A DNA stretch of 64,000 nucleotides from the NCBI GenBank assembly GCA_001898505.1, contig MKTZ01000025.1, positions 434,001 through 498,000 of the forward strand, read 5' to 3'. Positions 26,840 through 34,150 of the stretch are shown in pieces; the first letter of the stretch is position 1; each line of letters starts with the position of its first letter. The stretch comes from Sphingobacteriales bacterium 50-39 (GTDB lineage: Bacteria > Bacteroidota > Bacteroidia > Chitinophagales > Chitinophagaceae). The translations under genes were made by a program, and so were the position numbers. The notes under the pieces are model-generated. The model was not told the origin of the DNA, did no database searches, and was given only the letters and a program-made list of their open reading frames with translations.

Positions 26840-28890
26840 TAAAGAAACCAGATATCATTATCAGTGTGCTTTATATCGTTGGTATCGTCACCGTAGGATT
26901 GTGGGCTGGACTAAAAGGACGCCGTAGGAGGCCTTCCCCGGCGGGAGGCGCGGCTGCTTCGAACGATCCTGTCCAGGGTGGCCCCGATGCTTCCAACGAG
27001 TACTTCCTGGCGGGTAAATCCTTGCGGTGGCCGATGATCGGCCTGGCCCTCTTTGCCACCAATATTTCCTGTCTGCACCTCGTGAGCCTGGCGCAGAGCG
27101 GCTTCGACACCGGCCTTCTCAGCGGCAATTTCGAATGGATGGCGGCTTTTACCCTGATCCTGCTGGCCCTGTTCTTTGTCCCTTTCTATATCCGCAGCGG
27201 CGTCAGCACGCTGCCTGATTTTTTGGAGAGAAGATACAACCGCGCCTGCCGGGACTGGCTCACTTTTGTCTCCATCCTCTCGGCCATCATCATCCATATT
27301 GCATTTTCCCTTCTCACCGGCGGCATCGTACTGGAGACCCTATTCGGCATCGATATGTATACCAGCGTCACGGTCATTGCCGTCATCACGGCTGTCTATA
27401 CTATCATCGGCGGACTGCGGGCCGTGGTCGTAACAGAGAGCATACAGACAGTCGTGCTGGTAGCAGGCGCCGTCGTGATCACCGCCGCCTGTTTTGCCAA
27501 AATGGATGGCTGGCATTCCATGGTATCCGTTCTGAAAGAGACACATCATATGGAAAAATTGTCCATGTTGCGCCCTTCCGGCGACGGCAGCGGTCTTCCC
27601 TGGTATGCTGTTTTTTTGGGATATCCTGTATTGGGCATCTGGTACTGGTGTGCGGATCAGACGATCGTACAACGTGTATTGGGCGCCAGAAGCGTGGATC
27701 ATGCCAGGGTCGGGGCCTTGTTCTGTGGGTTTATAAAGATCTTGCCCGTCTTTATTTTTATTGTTCCCGGTCTCCTTGCCTATACGTTGGCTCAAAAAGG
27801 ATTGCTGGATATTCACGCGTTACAGACCACCGATGCAGCTGGTAATGTTGTCACCAATAGCAAGAGCATCTATACATTGATGATCACCCAGCTGGTTCCT
27901 ACCGGGCTGGCAGGGATCATCGTGGCGGCGCTTTTATCCGGGTTGATGAGCCAGGTGTCAGGAGCGTTGAACTCTATCAGCACGCTGGTGAGCTTTGACC
28001 TGTACAGGCGATGGCGTCCACAGGCTGGAGAAAAACAGCTGGTGCGGGTTGGACGTATTTCCGCAGGCATCGCGCTGATATTTTCCATCCTGCTGCTGCC
28101 GCTGCTCAACAGCTATGGCAGCATTTTCAACGGTATCAATGACATCATTGCGCATATCGCGCCCCCCATCACCTGTGTCTTCGTATTGGGCGTCTTTTGG
28201 AAGCGGGCCTCTGCCCGGGCGGCGCAGATCACGCTGCTGGCAGGTTCCCTGCTGGGAGCGCTGGTCTATACGCTGAACAAGCTGTATCCTCATACCTCGA
28301 TGGCCGCCATTCCTTTTATGATGATGGCGTTCTATCTGTTCGTCGCCTGTCTTTTTATTCAGGTGATCTTTTCCTATATCTATCCCGCGCATCATACGGA
28401 AGCAAGCGCGACCCTGTACTGGCGATCGCCCCTGGAGCCACTGCGGGACAGGGGATGGAGGGGGCTGGGAAATTACAAGCTGTTGTCCGGTATCCTGATC
28501 GTCGTTATGATCATCTTGTATTGGATCTTTAGCGGCCGGTCCGAAACGCGGGTACAACGGTATGGGATGGTGACAGGATTACGACCCGAGAAATTGGCCT
28601 ATTACCAGCAGCTGCATGCAGATGTATGGCCGGGGGTATTGCGGAAGATAGAAGAATGTAATATCCACAATTACTCTATCTATCTGCAGGCCATCGATGA
28701 TAAATATTACCTGTTCAGCTATTTTGAATATACAGGCGCCGACTTTGCCGCGGATATGAAAAAGATGGCTGCTGACAGTACTACACAACGTTGGTGGAGG
28801 GAGACCGCACCAACCCAGCTACCCTTGCCGGAGGCGGCTGTCAAGGGGCAGACATGGACAAATATGAAAGAAGTTTTTCACACCCCATAA
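26836..28890 (+). CDS. Sodium:solute symporter fused to an L-rhamnose/L-fucose mutarotase domain, 684 aa
   Basis: Residues 1-570 form an SSS-family Na+:sugar symporter with about 13-14 helices (DASNEYFLAGKSLRWPMIGL, SGVSTLPDFLERRYNRACRD, LLSGLMSQVSGALNSISTLV). The last helix, LLSGILIVVMIILYWIF, is followed by a short linker and then RYGMVTGLRPEKLAYYQQLH from residue 575. That domain (about 110 residues) matches the RhaM/DUF718 mutarotases; H594 in the LHADVWPGVL motif is the predicted catalytic His, followed by SIYLQAIDDKYYLFSYFEY. No stop or frameshift separates the parts. In a fucose operon the natural reading is import of L-fucose coupled to anomer exchange before oxidation. Which face of the membrane holds the mutarotase needs a topology check. 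Confidence 0.88.
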   Translation: MIKKPDIIISVLYIVGIVTVGLWAGLKGRRRRPSPAGGAAASNDPVQGGPDASNEYFLAGKSLRWPMIGLALFATNISCLHLVSLAQSGFDTGLLSGNFEWMAAFTLILLALFFVPFYIRSGVSTLPDFLERRYNRACRDWLTFVSILSAIIIHIAFSLLTGGIVLETLFGIDMYTSVTVIAVITAVYTIIGGLRAVVVTESIQTVVLVAGAVVITAACFAKMDGWHSMVSVLKETHHMEKLSMLRPSGDGSGLPWYAVFLGYPVLGIWYWCADQTIVQRVLGARSVDHARVGALFCGFIKILPVFIFIVPGLLAYTLAQKGLLDIHALQTTDAAGNVVTNSKSIYTLMITQLVPTGLAGIIVAALLSGLMSQVSGALNSISTLVSFDLYRRWRPQAGEKQLVRVGRISAGIALIFSILLLPLLNSYGSIFNGINDIIAHIAPPITCVFVLGVFWKRASARAAQITLLAGSLLGALVYTLNKLYPHTSMAAIPFMMMAFYLFVACLFIQVIFSYIYPAHHTEASATLYWRSPLEPLRDRGWRGLGNYKLLSGILIVVMIILYWIFSGRSETRVQRYGMVTGLRPEKLAYYQQLHADVWPGVLRKIEECNIHNYSIYLQAIDDKYYLFSYFEYTGADFAADMKKMAADSTTQRWWRETAPTQLPLPEAAVKGQTWTNMKEVFHTP

Positions 28891-28901
28891 ATTAACCTAC
28901 T

Positions 28902-29690
28902 ATGAGATTATTGGAAGACAAGATCATTTTTCTCACAGGCGGCTCGATGGGTATTGGCCTGGAATGTGGGAAAAAATATGTGGAAGCAGGGGCGCAGGTG
29001 GTCATCGTTTCCAATGACGCTCCCTCCATTGCCGAAGCTGTGGGTATCCTGGGACAGGCGAGTACCGGGGTCTTTTGCGACGTATCAAATCCTGACGACG
29101 TACAGTCCGCTATCCGGCAGACGCTGGATAAATATGGACGGATAGACGCCATACACAATAACGCCGGTATCGCTCATCCATCGAAGCCTTTGCACGAGAC
29201 GGACGAGGCGGAATGGAATGCCCTGTTCAATGTCAATCTGAAAAGCATCTATTATACGACAAAATATGGGCTCGATGCGCTGATACGGTCACAGGGCTGT
29301 ATCCTCCATACCAGCAGCCTGGTGGGGGAGATAGGTCAGGATAATCATGCCGCCTATACTGCCACGAAAGGGGCCATCAATGCGCTGACCAAGTCGATGG
29401 CGTTGGATTATGCGCCGTATAAGATACGGGTGAATGCGGTAGCTCCTGCCGGAGTGTGGACGGATATGTTGCGGGAGTGGGGACAGGCGCAGGAAAATCC
29501 CGGCGACATCGAAAAATACCTGGATGGAATACATGCGTTGGGCTACTGCCCCGAAGGGGATGTGGTGGCGGATGCATGTGTATTCTTACTGTCCGATAAG
29601 GCCCGTTTTATCACGGGCAGTATACTCCCGGTCAGTGGGGGAGCGGAGCTGGGGTACCGGACTGCGAAAAGAGGAAAGGCCATTTTGTGA
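28902..29690 (+). CDS. SDR-family dehydrogenase of the fucose operon, 262 aa
   Basis: Classical short-chain dehydrogenase: cofactor loop TGGSMGIG (residues 13-20), NNAG, catalytic Ser in HTSSLVGEIG and YxxxK in YTATKGAINALTKSMALDYA. It follows the symporter-mutarotase gene by 11 bp. In the oxidative fucose pathway SDR enzymes serve as L-fucose 1-dehydrogenase or 2-keto-3-deoxy-L-fuconate 4-dehydrogenase; only one SDR is in this operon and I cannot tell which step it takes. No lactonase (amidohydrolase type) or acylpyruvate hydrolase is seen in the window, so other steps must be encoded elsewhere or be bypassed. Confidence 0.88.
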   Translation: MRLLEDKIIFLTGGSMGIGLECGKKYVEAGAQVVIVSNDAPSIAEAVGILGQASTGVFCDVSNPDDVQSAIRQTLDKYGRIDAIHNNAGIAHPSKPLHETDEAEWNALFNVNLKSIYYTTKYGLDALIRSQGCILHTSSLVGEIGQDNHAAYTATKGAINALTKSMALDYAPYKIRVNAVAPAGVWTDMLREWGQAQENPGDIEKYLDGIHALGYCPEGDVVADACVFLLSDKARFITGSILPVSGGAELGYRTAKRGKAIL

Positions 29691-29718
29691 TTGGTTTTTG
29701 CTTTATCTTGAAAAGATT

Positions 29719-30447
29719 ATGGCAAGGACATTCGCAATAGGCGATATTCACGGAGGGTATAGGGCGCTACAACAGGTGCTGGAGAGGGTGGGGCTTAAGC
29801 GTGGCGATCGGCTCATATTCCTGGGTGACTATGTAGACGGGTGGTCGGAGTCACGACAGGTGATCGAGCTGCTGATGGAACTGGATGCCCGTCATGACTG
29901 TGTCTTTATTTTGGGCAATCACGATGCCTGGTGCGAAGATTGGCTTAAGGGCTGGGGAGCTGATCCCGACTGGGTCTTTCATGGCGGACAGGCCACTATG
30001 AATAGCTATAAGGGTATCAGCATAGAGGACAAGGACAAGCATCTCCGGTTCTTCAGCAGAATGCGACCGTACTGTGAGGACAATGACTGTCTTTTTATCC
30101 ATGCGGGATTTTCTTCCATGCATGGTCCCGGAAGGGAATACCATCCCGGCAACTATTCATGGGACAGAACACTATGGGAGATGGCGCTGGCCGTCGACCC
30201 GCGGATACCCAAAACGAGTTTGTTTTATCCTCAGCGGCTGCTATTGTACGAAGAGATATTTATCGGACATACCCCTACTACAAACTATAACGAGACAACG
30301 CCGATGCACAAGTGCAATGTCTGGAACCTGGACACCGGCGCCGCTTTCCAGGGCAGGATATCCGTGATGGATGTCAAGTCGAAAAAATACTGGCAGAGCG
30401 ATGTGGTGCAGCAGCTATATCCTGGCGAGGTCGGCAGGAGAAAATAA
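29719..30447 (+). CDS. Metallophosphatase of the PPP family, 242 aa
   Basis: Cytoplasmic dinuclear-metal phosphatase like bacterial serine/threonine phosphatases or ApaH/PrpE. It opens MARTFAIGDIHGGYRAL with the DxH motif, then LGDYVDGWSESRQV (GDxVDxG), FILGNHDAWCEDW (GNHD), a mid-chain His in FIHAGFSS and IGHTPTT near the C-terminus. All metal ligands appear present. The start at 29719 is placed at the motif-bearing Met; an upstream frame from 29524 overlaps the SDR gene in another frame. Cellular substrate is unknown. It may be read through from the fucose operon (28-bp gap) but has no obvious link to fucose. Confidence 0.88.
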   Translation: MARTFAIGDIHGGYRALQQVLERVGLKRGDRLIFLGDYVDGWSESRQVIELLMELDARHDCVFILGNHDAWCEDWLKGWGADPDWVFHGGQATMNSYKGISIEDKDKHLRFFSRMRPYCEDNDCLFIHAGFSSMHGPGREYHPGNYSWDRTLWEMALAVDPRIPKTSLFYPQRLLLYEEIFIGHTPTTNYNETTPMHKCNVWNLDTGAAFQGRISVMDVKSKKYWQSDVVQQLYPGEVGRRK

Positions 30448-30548
30448 ATTGCAGTAAGAGTTGAGAATATGTAGAGAATTCATCCTTTTTTGGCCGGCTT
30501 TATTTAGTAGCTTCATAAATATAACTACTACAATCAAATAAGTTAGAA

Positions 30549-31493
30549 ATGGCCGAAGATTATTCAGTGGTGCCATTACCACCCGAACGGCAGGAGTCGG
30601 TAACGCTGAGGATCAAGATCAATACGCCTTACTCCGAGATCAAAGGGTATCTCGCGACACTGGAAGGTGAGATGGAAAAGGTAAATCCGAATCTTGACCT
30701 GCTTACGTCAGTCTGTTTCGAGCTGTTGTGTCGACTGCATCTGCCGATCTGGCAGTTCACAGATGGGTTTGTGCTTCGAAGCCGCCGGAATTTCAATGGA
30801 GAGGTCTTCCGAAGAGCGGCCGAAATCAGCTATAATCCCTTTCTGGACAAAATTCAACATGGCCGATTTAACCTGGCCGGAGAGGCAGTGTTTTATGCAT
30901 CCTTGCCATTATCGTCTTCTTCTGCCCAAGGTTATGCAGGTGCGATCTGTGAAGCGTCAAAAGAGCTTTTCGACACTAATAGCACGGAGCGGAGCTATGA
31001 GTTTACAGTTGGAAGGTGGTCGCTAGCCATTCCGATTAACGTAGTCGTGCTCACTTTCTGCGAACCCGCACGGAAGAACTGCCCCGACGCCATGAGGATT
31101 GATCAAAAGTTTTTCAGGGATATGGAGAAGGCTATGTCAGCTGATGACTTTACCATTTGGAAACAGTTTCAAGAGTTTTTTTCAAAGCGAGCGGCACAAA
31201 AGCAAGGCACGATAACCAGTTATTTGCTGACAACAGCTTTTTTTCATGCACTGCAACAGCGGTACGGAGATAGACTAGGTATCCTATATTCCAGTTCGAT
31301 GACTGATAATCAGGGTTTAAACCTGGTCCTGACACGGTCCGTTATCGATGCGGGGCACTTAGTACTGGAGGGCGCTAATATGATTAGATGTGTGCGGGAT
31401 CCGGCGAAGTATACGCATTATTCTATCTTTCCCTGCAGTGATTTCGGTGTGTCGGATCGCAGCGGACAGTTTGCCTTCAGCTATATTTCCTAA
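30549..31493 (+). CDS. RES-domain protein without an adjacent Xre partner, 314 aa
   Basis: I recognise a RES fold, which in toxin-antitoxin systems degrades NAD+ by phosphorolysis. Matching segments are FVLRSRRNFNGEVF (first Arg region, R77-R80), HGRFNLAGEAVFYASLP (R106), YAGAICEASKELF (E135) and GILYSSSMTDNQGLNLVLTR (Ser at about 249-250), reproducing the Arg-Glu-Ser pattern in order. The chain is about twice the length of Xre-paired RES toxins (150-160 aa). Its first 70 residues form a separate helical region, perhaps like the HEPN/RES N-terminal domains known on some RES proteins. There is no Xre gene on either side; a MntA-HepT pair follows 260 bp later. Function as toxin, defence effector or housekeeping enzyme is open. 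Confidence 0.68.
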   Translation: MAEDYSVVPLPPERQESVTLRIKINTPYSEIKGYLATLEGEMEKVNPNLDLLTSVCFELLCRLHLPIWQFTDGFVLRSRRNFNGEVFRRAAEISYNPFLDKIQHGRFNLAGEAVFYASLPLSSSSAQGYAGAICEASKELFDTNSTERSYEFTVGRWSLAIPINVVVLTFCEPARKNCPDAMRIDQKFFRDMEKAMSADDFTIWKQFQEFFSKRAAQKQGTITSYLLTTAFFHALQQRYGDRLGILYSSSMTDNQGLNLVLTRSVIDAGHLVLEGANMIRCVRDPAKYTHYSIFPCSDFGVSDRSGQFAFSYIS

Positions 31494-31757
31494 CAGTCTC
31501 GGGAGGATTTATCCCTATTGAAGCTGACCTATCTGCCTAAGAAAGATGGAAGGCGTTCATTGCCTGCCCATCGGAGATTATGTTTAGGTCAGAAGTGCGA
31601 TGCGTTGCTCCTTTTCAAATACGGGTGCGATGCCAGGATCGACGAGTTGACAAGAGCAAGGGAGCCCTTTGTTAAGGAAGTCCGAGCGATAATAAGAGCT
31701 AGTTTGAGCAGACGACCAGGTATGGTCTTTACCAAAAAATTATTGTATATTCGCTGA

Positions 31758-32048
31758 GTGAACTATCTGTCAAATATACAGGATAAAATTCGTCAGGTAA
31801 AACTTCAATTATCTGAAAAGTATCATGTCAGTTCAATCGGCTTGTTCGGATCGATTGTTAGAAATGATTTCAGGCCGGAAAGTGATATTGACATTGTAGT
31901 TGACTTTAATCGTCCTATCGGGATCGAATTTATTGATCTCGCCGAATATCTGGAAAAATTGCTGGGCCGGAAAGTGGATCTGGTTTCCAGGAAAGGAATC
32001 AAACCTCGATATTACCAGGAGATAGAATGTGAAATACTTTATGTCTAA
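31758..32048 (+). CDS. mntA: MntA-type minimal nucleotidyltransferase antitoxin, 96 aa, GTG start
   Basis: Member of the MNT family that neutralises HepT by transferring AMP to it. Signature GLFGSIVRNDFRPESDIDIV contains the GS pair (31-32) and the metal Asp residues D43 and D45. The length is normal for the family. The start is GTG at 31758, abutting a TGA of an upstream frame I consider noncoding; the N-terminus MNYLSNIQDKIRQVK is helical, as in relatives. It overlaps the HepT gene by 8 bp, the standard tandem arrangement. Confidence 0.92.
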   Translation: MNYLSNIQDKIRQVKLQLSEKYHVSSIGLFGSIVRNDFRPESDIDIVVDFNRPIGIEFIDLAEYLEKLLGRKVDLVSRKGIKPRYYQEIECEILYV

Positions 32049-32385
32049 AAGATCTCCCCGCCTTTTATTGGAAGATATCATCGCAAGCGCTAATAAGATT
32101 TTAGCTTATACGGAAGGACTCTCTTTTGATCAATTCATTGCGGATGATAAAACTGTTGATGCGGTCATTCGAAACTTTGAGATCATCGGCGAGGCTGCCA
32201 ACCGCCTGCCGGAAGAAATAAAGGACTTGTCCCCCTCCATAGACTGGCATCGGATAAAAGGCTTCAGGAATAGAATTGTCCACGATTATATGGGGATAGA
32301 TTATAGAATAGTCTGGCTCATTAAGGAGGATTTTCTGCCTTCTATGATTGTTGAAGTTAAAATTGCTCTAAAAGATACAGATTAA
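32041..32385 (+). CDS. hepT: HepT-type HEPN ribonuclease toxin, 114 aa
   Basis: HEPN (DUF86) RNase toxin partner of MntA. The ATG at 32041 gives MSKRSPRLLLEDIIASANKI; a GTG four codons earlier is possible. Near the end FRNRIVHDYMGIDY carries the RX4HXY motif: R76 and H81 are the expected catalytic pair and Y83 is the residue that MntA AMPylates in the studied Shewanella system. FEIIGEAANRLPEEI is the conserved mid-helix. All key residues are intact, so the pair is probably functional. Known roles of the family are plasmid or island maintenance and phage defence. Confidence 0.93.
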   Translation: MSKRSPRLLLEDIIASANKILAYTEGLSFDQFIADDKTVDAVIRNFEIIGEAANRLPEEIKDLSPSIDWHRIKGFRNRIVHDYMGIDYRIVWLIKEDFLPSMIVEVKIALKDTD

Positions 32386-32391
32386 TTACGG

Positions 32392-32592
32392 TCAGAAGCG
32401 CACGTTTATATCGCTCCCCTTACACACTATTGTTTTTTCAGAGGAGGCGCCCGCTCCCATCAACTTTACGCGAAAGTCCCGCTGTACAGGCTTGCCGGCA
32501 TATCGCGCAGGCGTTCCCAGGCTGATCCGTATACTGACGGATAGCGGGCCAACGGCAGCATGCTCCTGCCCGGAAAAAACTTCGGATGATCG
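32392..32592 (-). pseudogene. Possible 3' remnant of a gene
   Basis: An open minus-strand frame of 66 codons ends in TGA at 32392-32394 but lacks any start codon before residue 44. Its composition is protein-like: GPLSVSIRISLGTPARYAGK and VQRDFRVKLMGAGASS, with beta-strand alternation. It begins straight after an in-frame TGA. The simplest reading is the surviving C-terminal end of a decayed gene, possibly disturbed when the neighbouring MntA-HepT pair was acquired. I cannot name the family. The rest of the 353-bp gap between 32386 and 32738 holds only the promoter of the next gene. Confidence 0.35.
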
Positions 32593-32672
32593 TCACCATA
32601 TAGGGTATCAATTTAACGGTAACTGGGGAGAAATTGAAGGCACAGGGCCAAAAAATTCCCCGTAAAGGAGTA

Positions 32673-32703
32673 TTGACTCTAGGTAAGTGCAAATCTAAAT
32701 TTG
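32673..32703 (+). promoter_or_regulatory. Bacteroidota-type promoter for the lipoprotein gene
   Basis: TTG at 32673-32675 and an exact TAAATTTG (TAnnTTTG) at 32696-32703, 20 nt apart, match the -33/-7 consensus of the Bacteroidota housekeeping sigma factor. Transcription would begin near 32710, leaving a leader of about 30 nt before the ATG at 32739. Confidence 0.55.
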
Positions 32704-32738
32704 CCCCAATCATTTACTCTAAAAAAATAAACCGTTCT

Positions 32739-33374
32739 ATGTACGATTTAAAACTGCGTTGTATGAAAGCGTTCTTTCCGTGTGTTGGTGCAGCGATCCT
32801 GATCCTTTCTACCGCATCGTGTAAAAAAGGTGACACCGGCCCTGCGGGTCCTGCCGGCCCTACCGGTACGGCCAATGTCATCTACTCCGACTGGTTCCAG
32901 CCAGCCACCTATACAAAGGATACCGTCTTTGGCATATGGGGGTTCAATTATTTGCAGCCGGCGCCGAAGATCACTCAAAATGTGCTGGACAGCGGCAGCG
33001 TCATTGTCTATGGTAAACTCACCGGATATAATCCTCAGATCTGGCCGGCCAACCAGGTCGCAGCCCTGCCTATCAATCTCACCTATGTCTCGGGTTCCAC
33101 CATGACTGACACCTGGTCGGGACTGGTTTCGCCGGGGCAGGTGAAGATCCGTTTTGTCAATGACAAGAATTACTGGACTTCCATTGCCAACACACACAGG
33201 TTCCGTTATATTATCATACCCGGCGGCAAAAGCGTGACCGCTTCTGCAACAGCTCCCGGTATGGTGACGCGCAGCGGAAATATCCTGGATGCCGGGATGC
33301 TCAGGGACATCGCAAACAACTGGACCCATATGTCTTATGAAGAAGTGTGCAACAAGCTGAAAATCCCGCAGTAA
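32739..33374 (+). CDS. Lipoprotein with short collagen-like motif, 211 aa
   Basis: An exported protein: hydrophobic leader FPCVGAAILILSTASC then KKGDTGPAGPAGPTGTA. The lipobox TASC is followed directly by four Gly-X-Y triplets, a short collagen-like stalk seen in many Bacteroidota lipoproteins. The remaining 165 residues form a beta-rich globular domain with many Trp and Tyr (SDWFQPATY, FGIWGFNYLQPAPKIT, DTWSGLVSPGQVKIRF). I cannot assign a function. The ATG at 32763 would also give a good signal peptide. It is monocistronic, with its own promoter and a terminator downstream. Confidence 0.82.
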   Translation: MYDLKLRCMKAFFPCVGAAILILSTASCKKGDTGPAGPAGPTGTANVIYSDWFQPATYTKDTVFGIWGFNYLQPAPKITQNVLDSGSVIVYGKLTGYNPQIWPANQVAALPINLTYVSGSTMTDTWSGLVSPGQVKIRFVNDKNYWTSIANTHRFRYIIIPGGKSVTASATAPGMVTRSGNILDAGMLRDIANNWTHMSYEEVCNKLKIPQ

Positions 33375-33397
33375 CCCCATATCACGCTCATGTTTGA

Positions 33398-33454
33398 CCC
33401 GAACCCTGGTTCGGGAGCCCCCCGCCGGCCGTCGGAGAGGGGGGAATTTTTTTT
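33398..33454 (+). terminator. Two-hairpin terminator after the lipoprotein gene
   Basis: A perfect 8-bp stem with a 2-nt loop (CCCGAACC CT GGTTCGGG, 33398-33415) is followed by CCCCCC (33418-33423) pairing with GGGGGG (33439-33444), then AA and eight T (33447-33454). This is an intrinsic terminator on the plus strand. Its T-run also supplies the -33 TTTG of the next promoter. Confidence 0.75.
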
Positions 33455-33483
33455 GGTAGATTATACCGATTGGTATAATTTTG
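33452..33483 (+). promoter_or_regulatory. TetR gene promoter with embedded palindromic operator
   Basis: TTTG at 33452-33455 and TAATTTTG at 33476-33483 form a consensus promoter with 20-nt spacing. Between and overlapping them lies ATTATACCGATTGGTATAAT (33460-33479), with 8-bp perfect arms around GATT. A near-identical palindrome sits in the promoter at 34099-34130. Location inside the promoter points to repression, presumably autorepression by the TetR protein encoded from 33507. Confidence 0.75.
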
Positions 33484-33506
33484 TGGATGCAAAAAGATCG
33501 CCCGTT

Positions 33507-34091
33507 ATGAATAAGGCCGAAAAAACAAGACAGTTCATCGTAGAAAGGACAGCCCCCATTTTTAACAAAAAGGGATATGCCGGAACATCCATCAGTGATA
33601 TGACAGATGCCACAGGTCTCACCAAAGGCAGCATTTACGGCAACTTCGCCAACAAGGACGAAGTGGCGCTGGCCGCCTTTGACTACAATGTACACAAGGT
33701 CACTTCCATGATCCGGGCGGAGATGGATAAGAAAAAGACGGTCCGGGAAAAGCTGCTCGTCTATGTGGATGTATATAACGGCAGCATACAAGGCTTCCCC
33801 GAAGGCGGATGCCCTATCCTCAATACAGCCGTCGAGGCGGACGATACCCACGAAGCCCTCAAGAAAAAAGTGGTAGACGTGATCCTCAACTGGAAGAACT
33901 ATATCATATCCCTCTTACAGCAAGGCATAGAGAAAAAGGAATTCAGGGAAATAAAGGACCCCGAGCAGACAGCCCTATCCATCATTTCCACTATCGAAGG
34001 CGGGATCATGGTGTCGAGGGTGACAGGAAGGCCCCAATACAGACGCCAGGTGATGGAACACGTGGAAAAAATGATACGCGAACTGAAATAG
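33507..34091 (+). CDS. TetR-family repressor, 194 aa
   Basis: Homodimeric repressor. The ATG at 33507 gives MNKAEKTRQFIVERTAPIFN; an upstream frame from 33390 runs through the terminator and promoter. The N-terminal HTH (about 1-50) shows KGYAGTSISDMTDATGLTKG then SIYGNFANKDEVALAAF, a textbook TetR domain. The C-terminal ligand domain includes FPEGGCPILNTAVEADDTH, typical of the AcrR/NemR-like group. It controls, by inference, itself and the SDR-efflux pair that follows, since both promoters carry the same TATACCGATYGGTATA core. Ligand unknown; a reactive small molecule or drug exported by the DHA2 pump is plausible. Confidence 0.93.
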   Translation: MNKAEKTRQFIVERTAPIFNKKGYAGTSISDMTDATGLTKGSIYGNFANKDEVALAAFDYNVHKVTSMIRAEMDKKKTVREKLLVYVDVYNGSIQGFPEGGCPILNTAVEADDTHEALKKKVVDVILNWKNYIISLLQQGIEKKEFREIKDPEQTALSIISTIEGGIMVSRVTGRPQYRRQVMEHVEKMIRELK

Positions 34092-34098
34092 CTATTTT

Positions 34099-34130
34099 TT
34101 TGTATAAAAATATACCGATCGGTATATTTA
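34099..34130 (+). promoter_or_regulatory. Promoter and palindromic operator of the SDR-efflux operon
   Basis: TTTG at 34099-34102 and TATATTTA at 34123-34130 (one mismatch to TAnnTTTG) are 20 nt apart. The interval holds a perfect 22-bp palindrome (34108-34129) with core TATACCGATCGGTATA, matching the operator at 33460-33479 except for one central base. The second TetR site in the window, it links repressor and target operon. Confidence 0.78.
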
Positions 34131-34150
34131 AAATAATAAAAACTACAATC

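Noticed and set aside
31518-31757. 79-codon plus-strand frame (TTG start) just before mntA
   Set aside because: Very basic, no family pattern, irregular composition and no promoter or Met start; its stop merely abuts the GTG of mntA.
32748-33851. 367-codon minus-strand frame across the lipoprotein and TetR genes
   Set aside because: It spans the terminator, promoter and operator and opposes two genes with recognisable products.
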